Shown piece by piece: positions 36,101 to 48,814 of a stretch of DNA of 64,000 nucleotides (position 1 is its first letter; each line of letters opens with the position of its first letter). A program made the translations under genes and the position numbers. The notes below the pieces were generated by a model, which was not told the DNA's origin, did no database searches, and saw nothing but the letters and a program-made list of their open reading frames with translations. This DNA is from Apteryx mantelli (Eukaryota > Chordata > Aves > Apterygiformes > Apterygidae). The stretch covers positions 84,423,268 through 84,487,267 of the forward strand of contig NC_089981.1 in assembly GCF_036417845.1 (NCBI RefSeq), read 5' to 3'.

Positions 36101-39100
36101 TCGACGAGGTGCTAAGCCTCCAGACTGAATTTCTGATTTGAGCTCTTGAAAGATCAAGAACCAATCATTTCAATTTGTCTGAAAACGCTTGTACAGAAAC
36201 GCTGATCATTGTGATTAATTGTCACATCTGCAGGAGTATTCTGTTCAGGGAAAAATTAGACTCAATTCTACATGAGTTATTTACAACACAGCTGCTCCAG
36301 CCATTAAAAATGAGTATCTGCTCTCCCCACCACAGTTAGAATAAGCAGATTATGCCCTGAAATCACAAGCCCCCACGTTTTCCAGCTCAGTACAGCTCGT
36401 CACAAAATGAAGACTTTGTCTCAACAAGTAGCACTGTTAAGAGCACTCCTGCTAGAACAAACCTTTCCCATTAATATTTCAACTTCAGAAAGGGCCTGTT
36501 CTGAGCACTGAAGAAATCCATCAGAAATAACCCTGGAATTTGTCTGTTTATATCTGAGTAGCTGTGGAAACATTGTAGGAGAGGGTTGTTGTTGTTTTGT
36601 GAGGCAAATAGAAAATGTAAAATATTCTTAGATATTCCAAGGCCTCCCCCTCCTCCAGTTGCAAGTAAAGGGCTGTTGTGCAAGCTGGGTTTTTTTATAA
36701 ACACCTCCCCTAGCCCAGCATAGAGCAATGCAGTGTTGAGCACATTCCTTAGCATCCTCACCCCTAATTGCTCTTGGGCTGTTGCAACACTTCTCCTGCT
36801 CCCAGCTCGGCACGGCAACCCGAGGGCTGGCTTGGCTTTGGAGGAGGCCAGGCTGACCTGCAGCTCTTGCTGAATCCGCGCTCCCAGTGAGGCGTCTGGA
36901 CGACACGTGAGGAGCCCGGCACTGGGGATTTTAGAGTTGAATCACCTGTTTCTTGGGGTGAAATAGGGTCTTTTGTCTTCAGCCTGCAGGAGATGCCACC
37001 AAGGATGCTGCAGAGGGACCAGAGAGCAAAGCACAAAGCGTCTGCCGAGGCGTCACCAGCTGGGTGCTCACGCACCCAAGTACTCCAAAGCTGGCCACGG
37101 GAAGATCTTGGCGTCTCCTTTTCTTTTTCGCTGGTTCCCTCTCTTCTCCTCGTTGCTCCTCCTCTTCTCCCCACCTCCCTCCCCCTCCTCCTGCTGCCTC
37201 TCTGCCGTTTGAACCTGCAGCCCAGCTTCAGCAGGGCGAAGCCTGAGACTTGCTCACTGAGTTATTCTGCCCATACTGCCCTGCTAGCAAAAACGTCTCC
37301 TCTCAGACAGAGCAAGTCCCCTCAGCACCTCTGCTTTCTCCCTGCTTCCCAGTCCATTGAGGGAATTCAGGTCATCTTTGCACGGGCACCAGAGGGAGAT
37401 AGTCCACGCTGCTGCCGTGTCAAACACCCGTCCACGTTCGAGTAGCCTCCTTCTAGCACAGAAATCCTCAAGCCAAGCTTCCATAGGGCAGTGACCTGTT
37501 GGCAGCCACCCACGCCACAACCCCTCACCAAAACTGACCGCGCAAACCACCTACTGCTTGCATTGTGCCGAGGAGAAGGAAGCTAAAGGTGAGAGACCCA
37601 GTCTGGGCACAGGATTTGCCATGTAAAGACCCAAAGTTTTGTTGCTTCTAACCTGGTTGCCTCTCGGAGCAGCCACGCGGAGCTGCTGCTCTGCACCCAT
37701 CCAGGCGCAGCTCCTTTCCCACGCACCTGCACTGCACCAAGCATGCCAGTCCCAGCTGGAGCTGCAAGCACTGCTGCAATACTAATAATAGACAAAACCT
37801 ATTAGTGCAACACAGCAATCGCATATTGCCGCATGCACAGGATTGTCTTTAATGATGTCTGCACACTCACAACAATATTTCCTGCAGCAGCCCCACTGAA
37901 TGGAGCATCCTAGGGGCAGGGCAACACATCAGTCTAAGGGAGGGTTAAGTAGCTAATGATAAACTATCACCGCCATGACTGAAACCCACGCTCCTGGCGC
38001 CACATGTATTCGGTATCCTGCAAACAAAGGCTCTTAGCAACGGGCGAGCCGAAGGGTTTTCCCAGAACACCAGGCCCCGGTGATCACCAGGAGAAGTTAA
38101 AGCCTCAGCCTTTGCCCACAGCTTCTGCACACACTCTGCCGCTCCCGCATTTAGCAGGGATGAGATACAATGACCACATAAGGGAAGTGAGAGCAATTAA
38201 GGAGATGGGTTTGTCGCTGTGCCCATTGCACCTGTGCTGCAGGGGGAGACCCAGAGCGTTAGGTGTGCTGGGGGAGAGGGACACTGCAGAGTTAATCCGT
38301 GCAGCATGCGCAGCCGTGGCACTGGGCTGCCTGTTTGTAAGGTTGCCCCATGCCTCTGAGTCACAGGCTCTGTGTTCATGTGCTGTGAACCCTACAGCTG
38401 TTTCAACCGGTAATCTCGGCACAGGTTGTCTGTTGGAGGTGGGGACAGCAAGCGGCGGTGATTTCAGACAATGATTCACCTGGTTCATGTCTAGGATTGG
38501 AAAAACTGTCTGATTTTGCCCACCCTAAAGCATTCTGGTGGCCTTTGCTTTGGCCCTCCCCACTGCAGGGAACAAGGGCTTCGAAACACAGCAGAGAAAT
38601 GGCAGGAATGTACCTTCTGCCCAAATTTGGTGACTTTTCTTCCATTTTTAACTGTTCACACTTGCGCAGGAGAGGTTTCTCAGCCTTTGAGTCTCTCAAA
38701 GATGCCCTCTGGCAGGCCAGAGGCCCATGGGCATTTTCTTGACATCATCTCCCGCTGCCTCCAGCTAGCCTGGTCTAGAGCCACCCCACTCCAGGCAGAG
38801 GGATGTGACTTCTTCCTCAGCTGGTTCTTTTGCCAGCTCCTTTTCAACCCACAGCCTTGAGAAGGGAGGGTACGGGACCTTTTTTGGAGGGAGACCTTTG
38901 GAGCAAGCCTCTGGGCTGCAAATCAGGAGTCAGCCAAATCACATAAATATCGAGATTTCAGAGACCTATCTCAGGGCTGTCGGAGGGGCTTACGTGCCAT
39001 TTGCAGATCCACACTCCTCTCTGCTGCAGTCCCCTTGCACAGTTCAAGGACAGCAGCACTTCCTAGATACATGAAAAATTCATTAGTGCTTACAAGTAGT

Positions 39101-40274
39101 CATAATATGCTATTGATGTCCTTAGGAAGAGGTACCTTGGTAAACATTTAACATACACCCTCCTTTCTGCATTAAAGAAAACAAAACCAAAACACTTAAT
39201 GGAAAATCACTCACAGAGCCATAAGACCAACTTCCTAAACACTGTATCCCTTTGCAGTCATGCATTTCCTCCCCCTGCCCAACCCCAGTTTGTAAACAAT
39301 TTGATTGCTGATGGTTTTTAAACAGCTCCCAATGAAGATTTTACACACAGAGAACAGCACGGTAAAAAAAATCTGTAGGTTGGAGATTTATGTAAACACA
39401 AATTCCTTGCAACAGCAAGTTCTTCATTGCATGTTGCTCCTGCAGTGCTTTAACACAAACACACCATCAGATAAAGGAATATATGTGATTCATACACTGC
39501 CCTCTGATGTGGTAGAATTCTTGAATGAAACATTTAAAATACCCTGCTTTATTATGCTTCCTAAAATCAGACTCATAGGACTCATGGGCTGAAATGGGGT
39601 GGCAAGAGACAGGCTGAGTTTCTAGCAGACACAGGGTTGTTCAAAATGAATTGCTCCCTGGGTGCTAAAAACTCTCATGGGGACTAGAAAAGAGATATTG
39701 TCTGGCTGCTCCTGGCTGTTGTTGTGTAGAAACTAGGAAGTCATATTTTGATTTGCTGGCCCACTCTGGAAGCTGTTGCAAGCTTGACATTCACTGCCAG
39801 TGGATGCTTCATCTTTCCATGCTTGTGCTGGAAATATCACAGGACCACAATGATGGCAGACTGCTAGATAGTGCGGTAATTATTAGACCAAAATAGAGTG
39901 TCCCTGTCACTCAGCAGTGCTGCTGATGCTAAGTTTTCAGTTGCATTTGCTCCTTTCTCCAGGAAATTGGCCAAAGCTTGTAAAACTGTTAAGCATTTAG
40001 GGGGAGAACCATGGGCGTGCAAGCTTCACGGAGGGCAAGGAGAGCTCACACAGCTCTCTGAGACTTGGGATAAAAAGTGCTTTGGTGACAGAGATCCAGG
40101 GCTCGCTGCATGAGAGCACATATTTTCTGTCCACATTCCCTGCATGTCACATGCCTCACTCCTCTCAGCCGTGTCCCTCACTGTCCAGAACACAATATCT
40201 ACCATACTTCCCCAAGCAACATAGATCTCTCCTACTGCAGTACCTGAACCTTTCCTATTGCTTAATATTTTCTG

Positions 40275-40420
40275 TTATCCCACTGCCCCAGTGAGGTGGG
40301 AAGTCCTATAACCCCATTCCTCAGATGGGAAACTAAAACCCAGGTAGAGTTGCTCCCCATCCCATAGAAAGCTCGTAGTAGGGCTTCAGCTCTGTCTCCA
40401 GCTAACACCCAACCTGTCCC
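40275..40420 (-). mobile_element. MIR-like SINE remnant, antisense
   Basis: The plus strand shows the reverse-complement MIR order: CCCCATTCCTCAGATGGGAAACT (the family's CCCCATTTTACAGATGAGGAAACT), then CCCAGGTAGAGTTGC, then CATAGAAAGCTCGTAGTAGGGC (like CACAGCTAGTAAGTGGC), then a CAGCTCTG word. Substitutions are numerous, as expected for an ancient copy. MIR-type elements are shared across amniotes. Confidence 0.55.
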
Positions 40421-42239
40421 ACTGGCCATGATGCACCAAAGGTTGCACTGGTGCAACTAAAGGAAGAGTTTGGCCGTCAAGCAGCTCAGCCTCTCTCTCT
40501 CCTTGCCATGGTCTGCATTTCCACAGCAGTTACATGGATGAGTTTAATAGGCAGAGTTTCAGACCGAGCCCAGAATCCCATTTCTTCCCCATGGCTAGCG
40601 TAGGAAATCTGGGCAACCACCCAGCTCCTGCTTCACAACACCCCATTATGGGTACACCAGGCAGCTCTCGAGAGATCTCATCGAGATCTCACTCTGCTAG
40701 TCCTCCAAGTGATAAAATACCAGGACAGGATACTACAGACCCACGGCACTTGTGCAGAGGAGGCAGACCCCAATGGCAGGTCTCCCTCAGTAAAACTCCT
40801 TCTTCTTCCCTAAAGCCAAGCCCGGCTCCTCTGGGATTACAGATATGCTGGGTGACAAAAAGGCTTATACTTATCCTGTCATGTTATCCAGGTATTTTCA
40901 GTGCCCACGGCTGCCCTGAGCTCCGTCCCAGAGTCCATCGAGGAGGAGCCAGAGCCAGGACTGCCCGTTGGTGACTGGGGCCACTGTGATCCCCGGGCAC
41001 CAAGCCAGCATTCCCTCCCTGCCACGCTCGGTCCTGTGTCTTGGGGAAAGTCAATCTCCAAGCACAGGCCTGAGGTACTTTTTGATGTGCTTCGTGGGTA
41101 GGGCTGCTCCGGAGAGCAGGTGGCGACCGGTGCATCGGGTGGATGAAGGCTCTGAGCTTTCCGTCCTTCCCCCCTGAGCATGGAGGGACGTTCCCCCAGA
41201 CCTGCCGAGAGGCAGCGCTTCCCAGATCAGCATTTCTCGACATCTTCTTGGGGTTTCATTTAGCAAGTGGCTCAGGTCTTGTTGCTCTGGCAATGCCGGG
41301 GAGGGGCTGCTAGCGGAGCGAAGCTGTGCTTCCTGGCAGCCCCCACAAGCATGGCAGTTGCCAAGGGAGCTGAAATCCAGATACTGAAGAAGGAAACTAA
41401 GAAATAACAGGGTCTAGATGGTCCTGAGTCCTGGCATTTCCTTGACTGCACAGGCAGTCTGCTGAGAGCACCCTCTCTTTTCCTAGAGGATGTGTTATTC
41501 CTGGCTATTCCCCAAGGAAAGGTGCAGACAGCAAATTCCCCAGTTCGACAACAGTTCCAGGTTTACATAGGGCGCCCTGCCACTTTGGAGGTTCCCTACA
41601 GAAACCTGCCCCTGTTTTGCTCCTGACCACAAAGCATTTGCTTTACATTTAGCAGGAACAACTAGTTTAGTGGTTGAATGAATGATCGGTGTTAATTAGT
41701 AGCATTCAAAATTAAAATAAAGGTCAAAAGAGGGTAGGCACTATCAAAGCGCCTTGTTTGCTCAAAGGAAACATTAATGACACTTATTCAGTGCTTCAAG
41801 ATAAACTTGTTCAGGCACCAAGTTAATGAAGAAATAAATCCTCCTCTCTAAGGAACATCACAGCTCCTTAAACGCAAACCACTAGTCTTTCATCTCAGGG
41901 TGTGCCCTGCCCTATCTCTCATCTCTCCTTGCTGTTGCATTTCTCTTCGCTCTCGAGATGCCAGGTGCTCTCCCTGAGCAGCCATGAGATGGGCCACCAC
42001 TAGCAACTGGTTGAACTTGCAGCAAGCAGCTGAGAGCTTCCTCCCAGCTTGCCTTGCCCGCTGCAAAAGCATCACCCCAGAGACATCTGCAAAGGCATTT
42101 TGCTGCTCTCCTTTGCCGTGAAGCAAAGTACAAAAGGGTGCTACAGAGCTTGTGATGCACAGGGCATGCAGAGCAGGCACTCTCAGGACCTTGGCTGGAA
42201 GTAACAACAGTAGCTGCAGAGGACCGGGGGGCCTGAGGT

Positions 42240-42292
42240 GTCGTGAGTTGGAACTGATGGTCATAGTGGTCTCTTCTAGTTCAGAGATCCCA
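42240..42292 (+). mobile_element. possible ancient CR1/L3 3'-end scrap
   Basis: GAACTGATGGTCATAGTGGTCTCTTCTAGTTCAGAGATC corresponds to the ancient CR1/L3 3' end with the pattern GACTAGATGATCACAATGGTCCCTTCTGGCCTTGGAATC. It is short and diverged. Confidence 0.35.
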
Positions 42293-42509
42293 GACTGCCT
42301 GGAAACATGATAGTAGAGAATCAGGGGTTGCAATGAGACCTCTGCCCACTGCTTTCCTTGTGCTGCTCTCCTTTTCAATATCTACCTTCTGTTTCACCTT
42401 AAAATTCAGATAGGTCTTCTCTGACTGGTCCAGACAAGTGTGAGTTCCTCTGCCCATACGCTGACGTGGCCTGATGCTCCTGTTTCTGCACCTGTCTGGG
42501 TAGATGCAC

Positions 42510-42602
42510 CACTAGATTGCAAGGTCCCTAGGACAGGGACTACCTTTCTGCCCTGTGTTTGCACAGCACCCAGCACAACAGGCCTGGCTGAGGCTCCTGG
42601 CC
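42510..42602 (+). mobile_element. L2-like LINE 3'-tail remnant
   Basis: The order AGATTGCAAGGTCCCTAGGACAGGGACT, then a TTTGCACAGCACCCAGCACAA word, then GGCTCCTGG matches the conserved L2-type tail (AGATTGTAAGCTCC, GGGCAGGGACT, CAGCGCCTAGCACAA, GGCTCCT). Orientation is sense. No coding part is visible next to it. Confidence 0.5.
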
Positions 42603-45600
42603 AGGCAAGATGTGTGGGGCCAAATGTCTCTCATCCGCCTGCAGGAGCTTTGCCAACATGAAATAAGCCAGCACCTCCAGGAACAAATTAACCATATAGC
42701 TCACCTGAGCACTGGGTCACCTTCTGCAGGTGCTTTGCTCCATTGACAACAGAGGGAGCCCGAGGATATGCATGCTCCAGGCTCAGGCACCTCAGGCAAA
42801 TGCCTAAATTCAGGGTGGGATGAATCCAGGGCTAAACAAATATTAATACATTCAGAAGCCAGCAGTAGCAGGCATTTGGATATATTTATACGTAGAGAAA
42901 GTGCATGCGCACCCTTGGCTTTCCTATGACCCCCCAAAACACCATAAATTACTTTCAGCAAGAAAGCAAAACGCAGCAAGACCTGTCTTCTGCCCTGGTT
43001 TTGAAGATGCTCTAATTGCAGCAAACTCTGCCCTGCCATCAGCAGTGCAGCAAAGAGGCTGTTAAGCCAGACGGCTGAAACGAGGGTGCAGTCTCAGTGT
43101 GCGTTAGCTGCCTTCAGTGCTTTTGGGCTGCATGGTGGCCTCTGAGCCAAGAACGCAGCACTCCGGATCATGCTGCTAAAGCCTCTGAAGGTCAAGGAAG
43201 ATGGTATTTCCATCCTTTGGAAACTAAACACTGGGAACACACCCACGCAGTCCTTTTCATATTCTCCCAAATTCAGTTAAAAGTAAGGAAGAGGCAGAGG
43301 TCAAGCTTTTCCTGGCTTAATAGAAACGCTATCAAAATTTAACATCTTCCCTGCTGGCAGGGTACGGATCTTCCTTTCCCAACAAAGAAACAGATACAGC
43401 ATCCACGTGCACAACGAACACATACTTGTCTTTGCATCAGTGTCACTCTTCTTCTTCCCCTTTCCTGCATGCACAAGCAACGCAGGCAGTAATGTTTCAG
43501 ACACCAGCAAGGACGATGAGACGCTGTTGCATGACAACCGTCTGCAGAGCAATTCAATTCTATGTTTGCCCTCCCGTGTCCTGTTCACTTGCAGACCCCT
43601 GACAGAGCTGCTCTCCCGTGCCATGAGCACACATGCCAGACTGACGTTGCTTCGCCCCATCTCACATGCTGGAGAAGAAGAGGCATGAAAGACAGGCTTG
43701 CAGAGGACCAGATGGGCACCTGTCAGCACCCATACATCAAGAGATCATTGCTTTGGATTGTGCCTTAAAAAAAAAAAAATACACCTTCTGCAAAATTTTC
43801 AAACACATAAGTCTTGGGTGCTGTCTGAAAAAAACAAATTGGCAGCTTTCTTCCGTTTCTGTGAGTGAGCAGTGACACGGGAGTGAACCAGCCCAGTTTC
43901 CCAAACTTATCACAGAACCCCTCACATTTTGGAAGAGGAGCAAGGAGGGGTTCACTTCTTTGAGTTATTCCACCATGCCATTTCAGCAGAGCATTGGGCA
44001 GCTGCACACCAACACCGATCTTGAGCAGGAGCAGCAAACAGATCTAAAGCGCTTAGCTCTTCTTCTCCAGCCAGTCAGCCGTGATGGAGACAAGACTTTG
44101 GCAGTTCAGCACCGTCACTTATCAAAAGATCACAGACTAATTTTGATCTACAGGTTAGTGGCCATAAGGATCCCAAGCCCCAGAAGTCAATAGTGAGCTC
44201 CCAAATGTGACACGTTAGACGGAGACAGGGTGAGGACGTTGAAGTAACTTTATCCTGTCGAGCAGACCCCTGTGTCAAGGCTGTTTGCTTCAGCCCAGCT
44301 GTCCCAGAGCTCAGAAGCCATTGGGCTGGTAAACGTCAGAAAGCCAAATCAAATTTGGAGCTCGCAAAGCATGCAGTTGTTTGCAGTCCACGTCCCTGCT
44401 CAACTTTTGGTCTCCTGCTTTCATAATGGATTTCTCAGCGGTTCTCAGCATTTCTTACTCTTTTACTGACTGCACTTCCAGCTACAAAAATAGCACAGAC
44501 AGTAAAACAATCTTCAAGAATCAGATAAGAGCTCCTCCCAGGAGGAGGAAGATTTCTTTCTTCCCTTTTATTTCTTTGTCCTCTGCATTTAAGAAGGCTG
44601 ATGATATGTTACAATTATAGATTGCGGTTTCCATCCCAAAGTGCTTTGCAAGAAGTCTGCCAGGATCTTTGAACAGAGCTGGCAACAGGCACTCCTGAAA
44701 TGAGCTGTAAGGCCTCACGAAGGAGCACAGCCCACCCCAGTTGCTTTCATAAATTGTCAGAATAACTGCAGAAAATAACTGCAAGAGACCCGGCGGCTTC
44801 CAGGAATCCTGCTGCATTCACTGCAATGACATCTGTACTAGGAAAACAAAGGGGAATTAAGACTTTTGGACCTCATGCTCTCCGGACCACTCACACACTG
44901 CCTGGCACTGTGCTGGGTGCCACCTCAAGGTCTTCCAGCAGCAGCTGGGCATGGCCTGAAGGACTGCTCCAGCTGGAGACTGATAGAAGTCGGTCGGATG
45001 GATGAGGCCACCCTGTTTTTGGGGTGGGGAAGAGCAAGCAGCCATGTGGCTGACAGCTGTGCCTTGTCCCTAGCCCTCAGAGCCGGAGGACAGGCCATGG
45101 CTTGTTCTACCCACCAGTGTAGAAATAGCCCAAGAAACAGACAACGCTGTTTTCTGACATTGCTTCCTCCTAAAATGCAGCTCAGAGAGAAAAATGCACA
45201 GGTAAAAGCTCTGTCACGTCACAGGTTTCTGTGGTCTTGGACAAGTTGTTTTTGCTGCTGATATTTACCAAGGAAAGTGTTAGGGAACCTCTCGCTTCTT
45301 CCCCATTTCCTGCCGGGCCACCCCCGCTCCACTCTCCAGCTGGTTTTGATGCTCACCAGACCCTTCCCTGAGCCACTCCAACCCAGCAACGCCAGGGACG
45401 GCTGCCCAGGCTCCTTGCTGCGTTGGCCTTCTCCCATCTTAGCGAGTTAAATCAGCTCTCGGAGGGGTCGCACAGTCCTGGAGCCAGGGCGAGATAAGCC
45501 ATGGGAAAATGGAGATGGGAGAAGGGAGGGAAGGGAGTGTGGGACTTCCTCTTGTCCTTCTTCCACTCACTGCTTCTCATGCAAACGTGTCTTAAACCCT

Positions 45601-45814
45601 TCACTTCCCGTCTCTAAAATGGGAGTTTTATAATTCTCTTATCTGCAAGTAGTAACTGATAAGCAGACTGATTAATGTCTGGTCACGCTGTGAACTCCCT
45701 GCCCCTTGCTCCATGCATATGTATGTGCACAGAAAGAGATAGCCACGAGCCCAGAAAAAGAACCTTTAAATGCTGTATAAACACAAACAAATAACTAAAA
45801 CATAGCAAACAGGG

Positions 45815-46138
45815 TTGTAAGGAACCTCAAGTGGTCTCCTAATTCACCACCCAAGGCCAGGTCAAATTACTTCTATATAGCTTATTGCCCAACCTTGTCC
45901 TAAAAATATCTGGCAGCCAAAATTCCACAGTCTTCCTGGGCGCGATTCTCTCTTTTTACCCTTCAAAGCTTTTCCTGGACTTAGATCTCCCTCACGGCAG
46001 TTTAAGCCCAAGCACTTTCCTGTCCCCAGCAGACACAAGGTACAGTTTGTTCCTATCCTGTTCACGGCCCACATCTGGAGACTGTTACATCTCCCACTCA
46101 GGCTTTGCTACATTTACTTCTCTTTTCTAGAGAAACAG
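45815..46138 (-). mobile_element. decayed CR1/L3-type LINE, antisense
   Basis: Read on the plus strand this is the reverse complement of the C-terminal coding and 3' region of an old CR1. Landmarks in order are a GTGGTCTCCTAATTCACC word, CCCAACCTTGTCCTAAAAATAT, a TTCCACAGTCTTCC word, CTTTTCCTGGACTTAGATCTCCC, GCAGTTTAAGCCCA, TTGTTCCTATCCTGTTCA and CACTCAGGCTTTGCTA before TCTTTTCTAGAGAAAC. The frame is destroyed. It lies 2.7 kb from the young CR1 in the opposite orientation and is clearly an independent, much older insertion. Confidence 0.65.
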
Positions 46139-46564
46139 TGGCAGTCTGTTTGGGAAAAAACAACGAGTCCGTGGTTGGCCATAATGCATAAAGCAGAAGC
46201 TGGTGCTGGTGCTGGAAGGAGTAGATGATATGGCTCATTTGTTGGTGAGCTGGTGGTGGTGTGAAAATGGGGCAGGTCTTAGCTGGGGCATTAGGGATCG
46301 GGCAATGTCAGACTAACGATATTTCACAATGTGGCTTGTCTGCCATTAACAGCCACAGCACCCCATTCCCACCACGCGCTGGCACATGTTCGCAAGGCCG
46401 TGTTGCAGCATTTTTCCATTTTTAACGTTCTTCCAAAATTTTCCCCTGCAGGAGGTCAGAAGGAGAGCTGTGGTTTTAAAAACAGAGCACATATTGAACC
46501 AAAAACACATGCTCCAGCATAAGCCTGAAGACATGACTGCTTTGAATATGGCCTTGCTCCACCA

Positions 46565-46865
46565 TTCCTCGCAGCCCCACTCGAAGCTCCCACCTCCGAC
46601 GTGGAGCGTGGCCTCTGCGTAACAGCATATGGCAGCACCTTGCAACATGACTCACCTCCACCAAGCAAATTTTTCCACCCACGTAGCTGCCGTTCCTCTG
46701 CCGGAGGTCACCACCCGGGCTGCGGAGAGGAATGCGCATCTGCCCCTCCGCTGCTCCCTCCGCAGCCCGGCACCCTGCCTGAAAGAGCCCCGCCGGTGGT
46801 TTCAGCTGACGCACCCACGCCGTGCACGGGAACCCGGACGCCAGGGCTCGTGTCCCCATCCCTCG
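46565..46865. promoter_or_regulatory. CpG-enriched patch
   Basis: Roughly 27 CpG dinucleotides occur in 300 bp. Frames of about 150-160 codons are open on both strands across it, which reflects GC richness. No domain, promoter motif or splice structure was found to support a gene. Confidence 0.3.
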
Positions 46866-48814
46866 CTGCATCACCTCTGCTGCAGCCCCTGAAACGCAAG
46901 CAAAGAGCAAAAGCATGCAAGAAGTCGTGCTGCAGGAGGTACAGCAGAAGACAGAATATGCCACTGAAATTCCTAGAAATGCCCTGCTGTTTTCCCTTTG
47001 ACAGCCCCAAAGACTCGGGGAGCCTTAGCTGCAAAGCTGCAATCACCAACACATGAAGCTAGAGAACTTCTCCAGTCCTGACGAGCAGCAGAAATGACAA
47101 CTACTGGAAAACCCACAGCTGAGCCTGCCTGTCCCTTACAGAAACTCTGCACAAGTTTCGCGCAGCTCAGTTGAGGAGATCTGACGAAATCCCATCTCAA
47201 AGTGTCAGGGCCTCAGGTCAGTCTAAACACTCTTCAGGGAGCATCTGAGTCCTTTTCCCTCCCCCAGCCTCAGAGACATTGCTCCACATTTTGCCTTGCT
47301 ATTTTTCTTGGCAGCCGTTTTCTTTCAAGTCAAGTTATGGCTGTGTTGCATTTAGGCACTTAAATTTATATTCTTGATTCATTTCTCTCCTAATCACTTG
47401 GGATACTGCATTTTACAAAAGGGAGTATAATTAATCTTCCAGGTTTGTGTGTGTGATGAAAAAGACGTGATCCTTGACAATTTAATGCCCTAGCTAGCTG
47501 CTAGACAATGCAAATCTCTGAGTTATGCCCAAAAAAGCCACACCCGGGCTCATAAGGACTGCAGCAGCTGACAAGCATCTCTTCCAAACTCTTTAACAGA
47601 AACATTTTTTTGTTTGTTTGTTCTAAACTTGGCCCCAAAAATCAGTCGCAAAAGAGCAAAGCTGGCCGCTTCTTCGGCAGTTCAATGTGTTCCAGAAGCT
47701 GTTGAATTTCTCACAATGTTATCAACGATCCGGGAGAGCCACGGAGGTGCGTTTCGTGCAGTGACTGCTGTTAACACACTCCGGCTCTTCTCTAGCGCGC
47801 ACTCCTTGCAACTTCAGCAGCGCTCAGACAGGCAGCCTTGCTTGTAGACAGCTCCATCCCATCTCAATCACTCTCTTAGATGTTAACAACCCTGCAATGG
47901 CCAACATCGATATTGACTGCCCATAACAAAGCTGTCAGAGTGACATTTTGGTAGGAAATGGTGGGAAAGCTACAGTAATCAGACAGAGCTTTAAAAGGTT
48001 AATGAAGATGAAAGGACAGTAAATACAGAGGAAAAACCTATGCAGCCAGAGAGATTTTGGCAAGCTGTGCTAAGCAGCTGCCTAGCCACACGCTAGTACA
48101 TTTCCTACATTGCACAATCTAGTTAGCTAGTTTCCAATAGCCTCAGCAAATCTGTATTTCTGGGTGAATCAGAAGAAACGCCGAGCTACTGTGCAGCTGG
48201 TAGCATTTGTAGTGACTCTTGCTCACTGATGAGCAAAATGTTCAAGTTTCCAAGTGGAATTTGGGAAGAGGATTGACTTTATCTTGGTGTTGTGTCACTG
48301 GGGAAGATACTACCTCAAGTTCTCCCGCTCAGCCTGGAAACACTCACATAACCAAAATACTATTGACATGCAGCTAATCTATAGCAGACCTCTTTCCAAC
48401 TCACCTCAGCGTTTTTGGAAGGAAAATTTTTCTTTTTACTCACCTCAACATGTTCGGAGGGCTGCCAAGAAAAAGCAATCTTCTAGTGTGGCTGGGTAGG
48501 ACAGGACGGCTCAGGCCACTCTTTCAAAGCAGAAGGGAAGAAACTTCATTTCTTTCCATCCTCACCACAGGGCCATTCTTGACAGCACGTTTGTACCGTA
48601 ACATCCAGTTTTCAAACTATGGGACCTCAATCATTCCCTTTAGAAAGCTATTTAAGCCTTTAATAGATGTCCTCATTACAAATTTCATTTCTTGTTATCA
48701 CACCATTGTTTCCCTTATTATCTCTCTCACCACCTAAAATATCCCTCCTTCCTCACCAGCACTTCAGGCTTTCAAATGACTCTGTACTCTTACCTAATCT
48801 CTCTCCCATTCCTC
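46866..48814. other. gene-free stretch upstream of the CR1
   Basis: No supported gene and no recognised repeat were seen. The left part is GC-rich and merges into AT-rich sequence after 47,330. Confidence 0.45.

Larger units (their letters stand above)
33131..45814. other. gene-free stretch with scattered old repeats
   Basis: No supported gene was seen. GC-rich frames near 36,764-37,445, 38,004-38,488 and 40,884-41,243 overlap on both strands and lack domains. A minus-strand stretch ending at about 36,934 has a good acceptor (a CTCTCTGG tract and CCTCTGCAG) and a GTGATT donor but is very short. MIR-like, CR1-like and L2-like scraps at 40.3 and 42.2-42.6 kb are listed separately. Confidence 0.45.

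Noticed and set aside
36934..36995. Minus-strand stretch between CCTCTGCAG and GTGATT
   Set aside because: It is good at the acceptor but about 60 bp long, with several usable acceptors and no preferred frame.
40665..40692. Palindromes CTCTCGAGAG and GAGATCTC with a short direct repeat
   Set aside because: They are short restriction-site-like palindromes expected by chance; no attachment site or inverted-repeat element was found.
44104..44120. TTCAGCACC resembling the left half of an RE1/NRSF site
   Set aside because: The right half of the motif is missing, so a half match is not informative.
44610..44700. Words like CATCCCAAAGTGCTTTGCAAG, and a similar AAGCACTTTATAGGGATGGGTATTACAG near 20,930
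   Set aside because: They resemble a common ancient amniote repeat, but the matches are too short to place a boundary or family.
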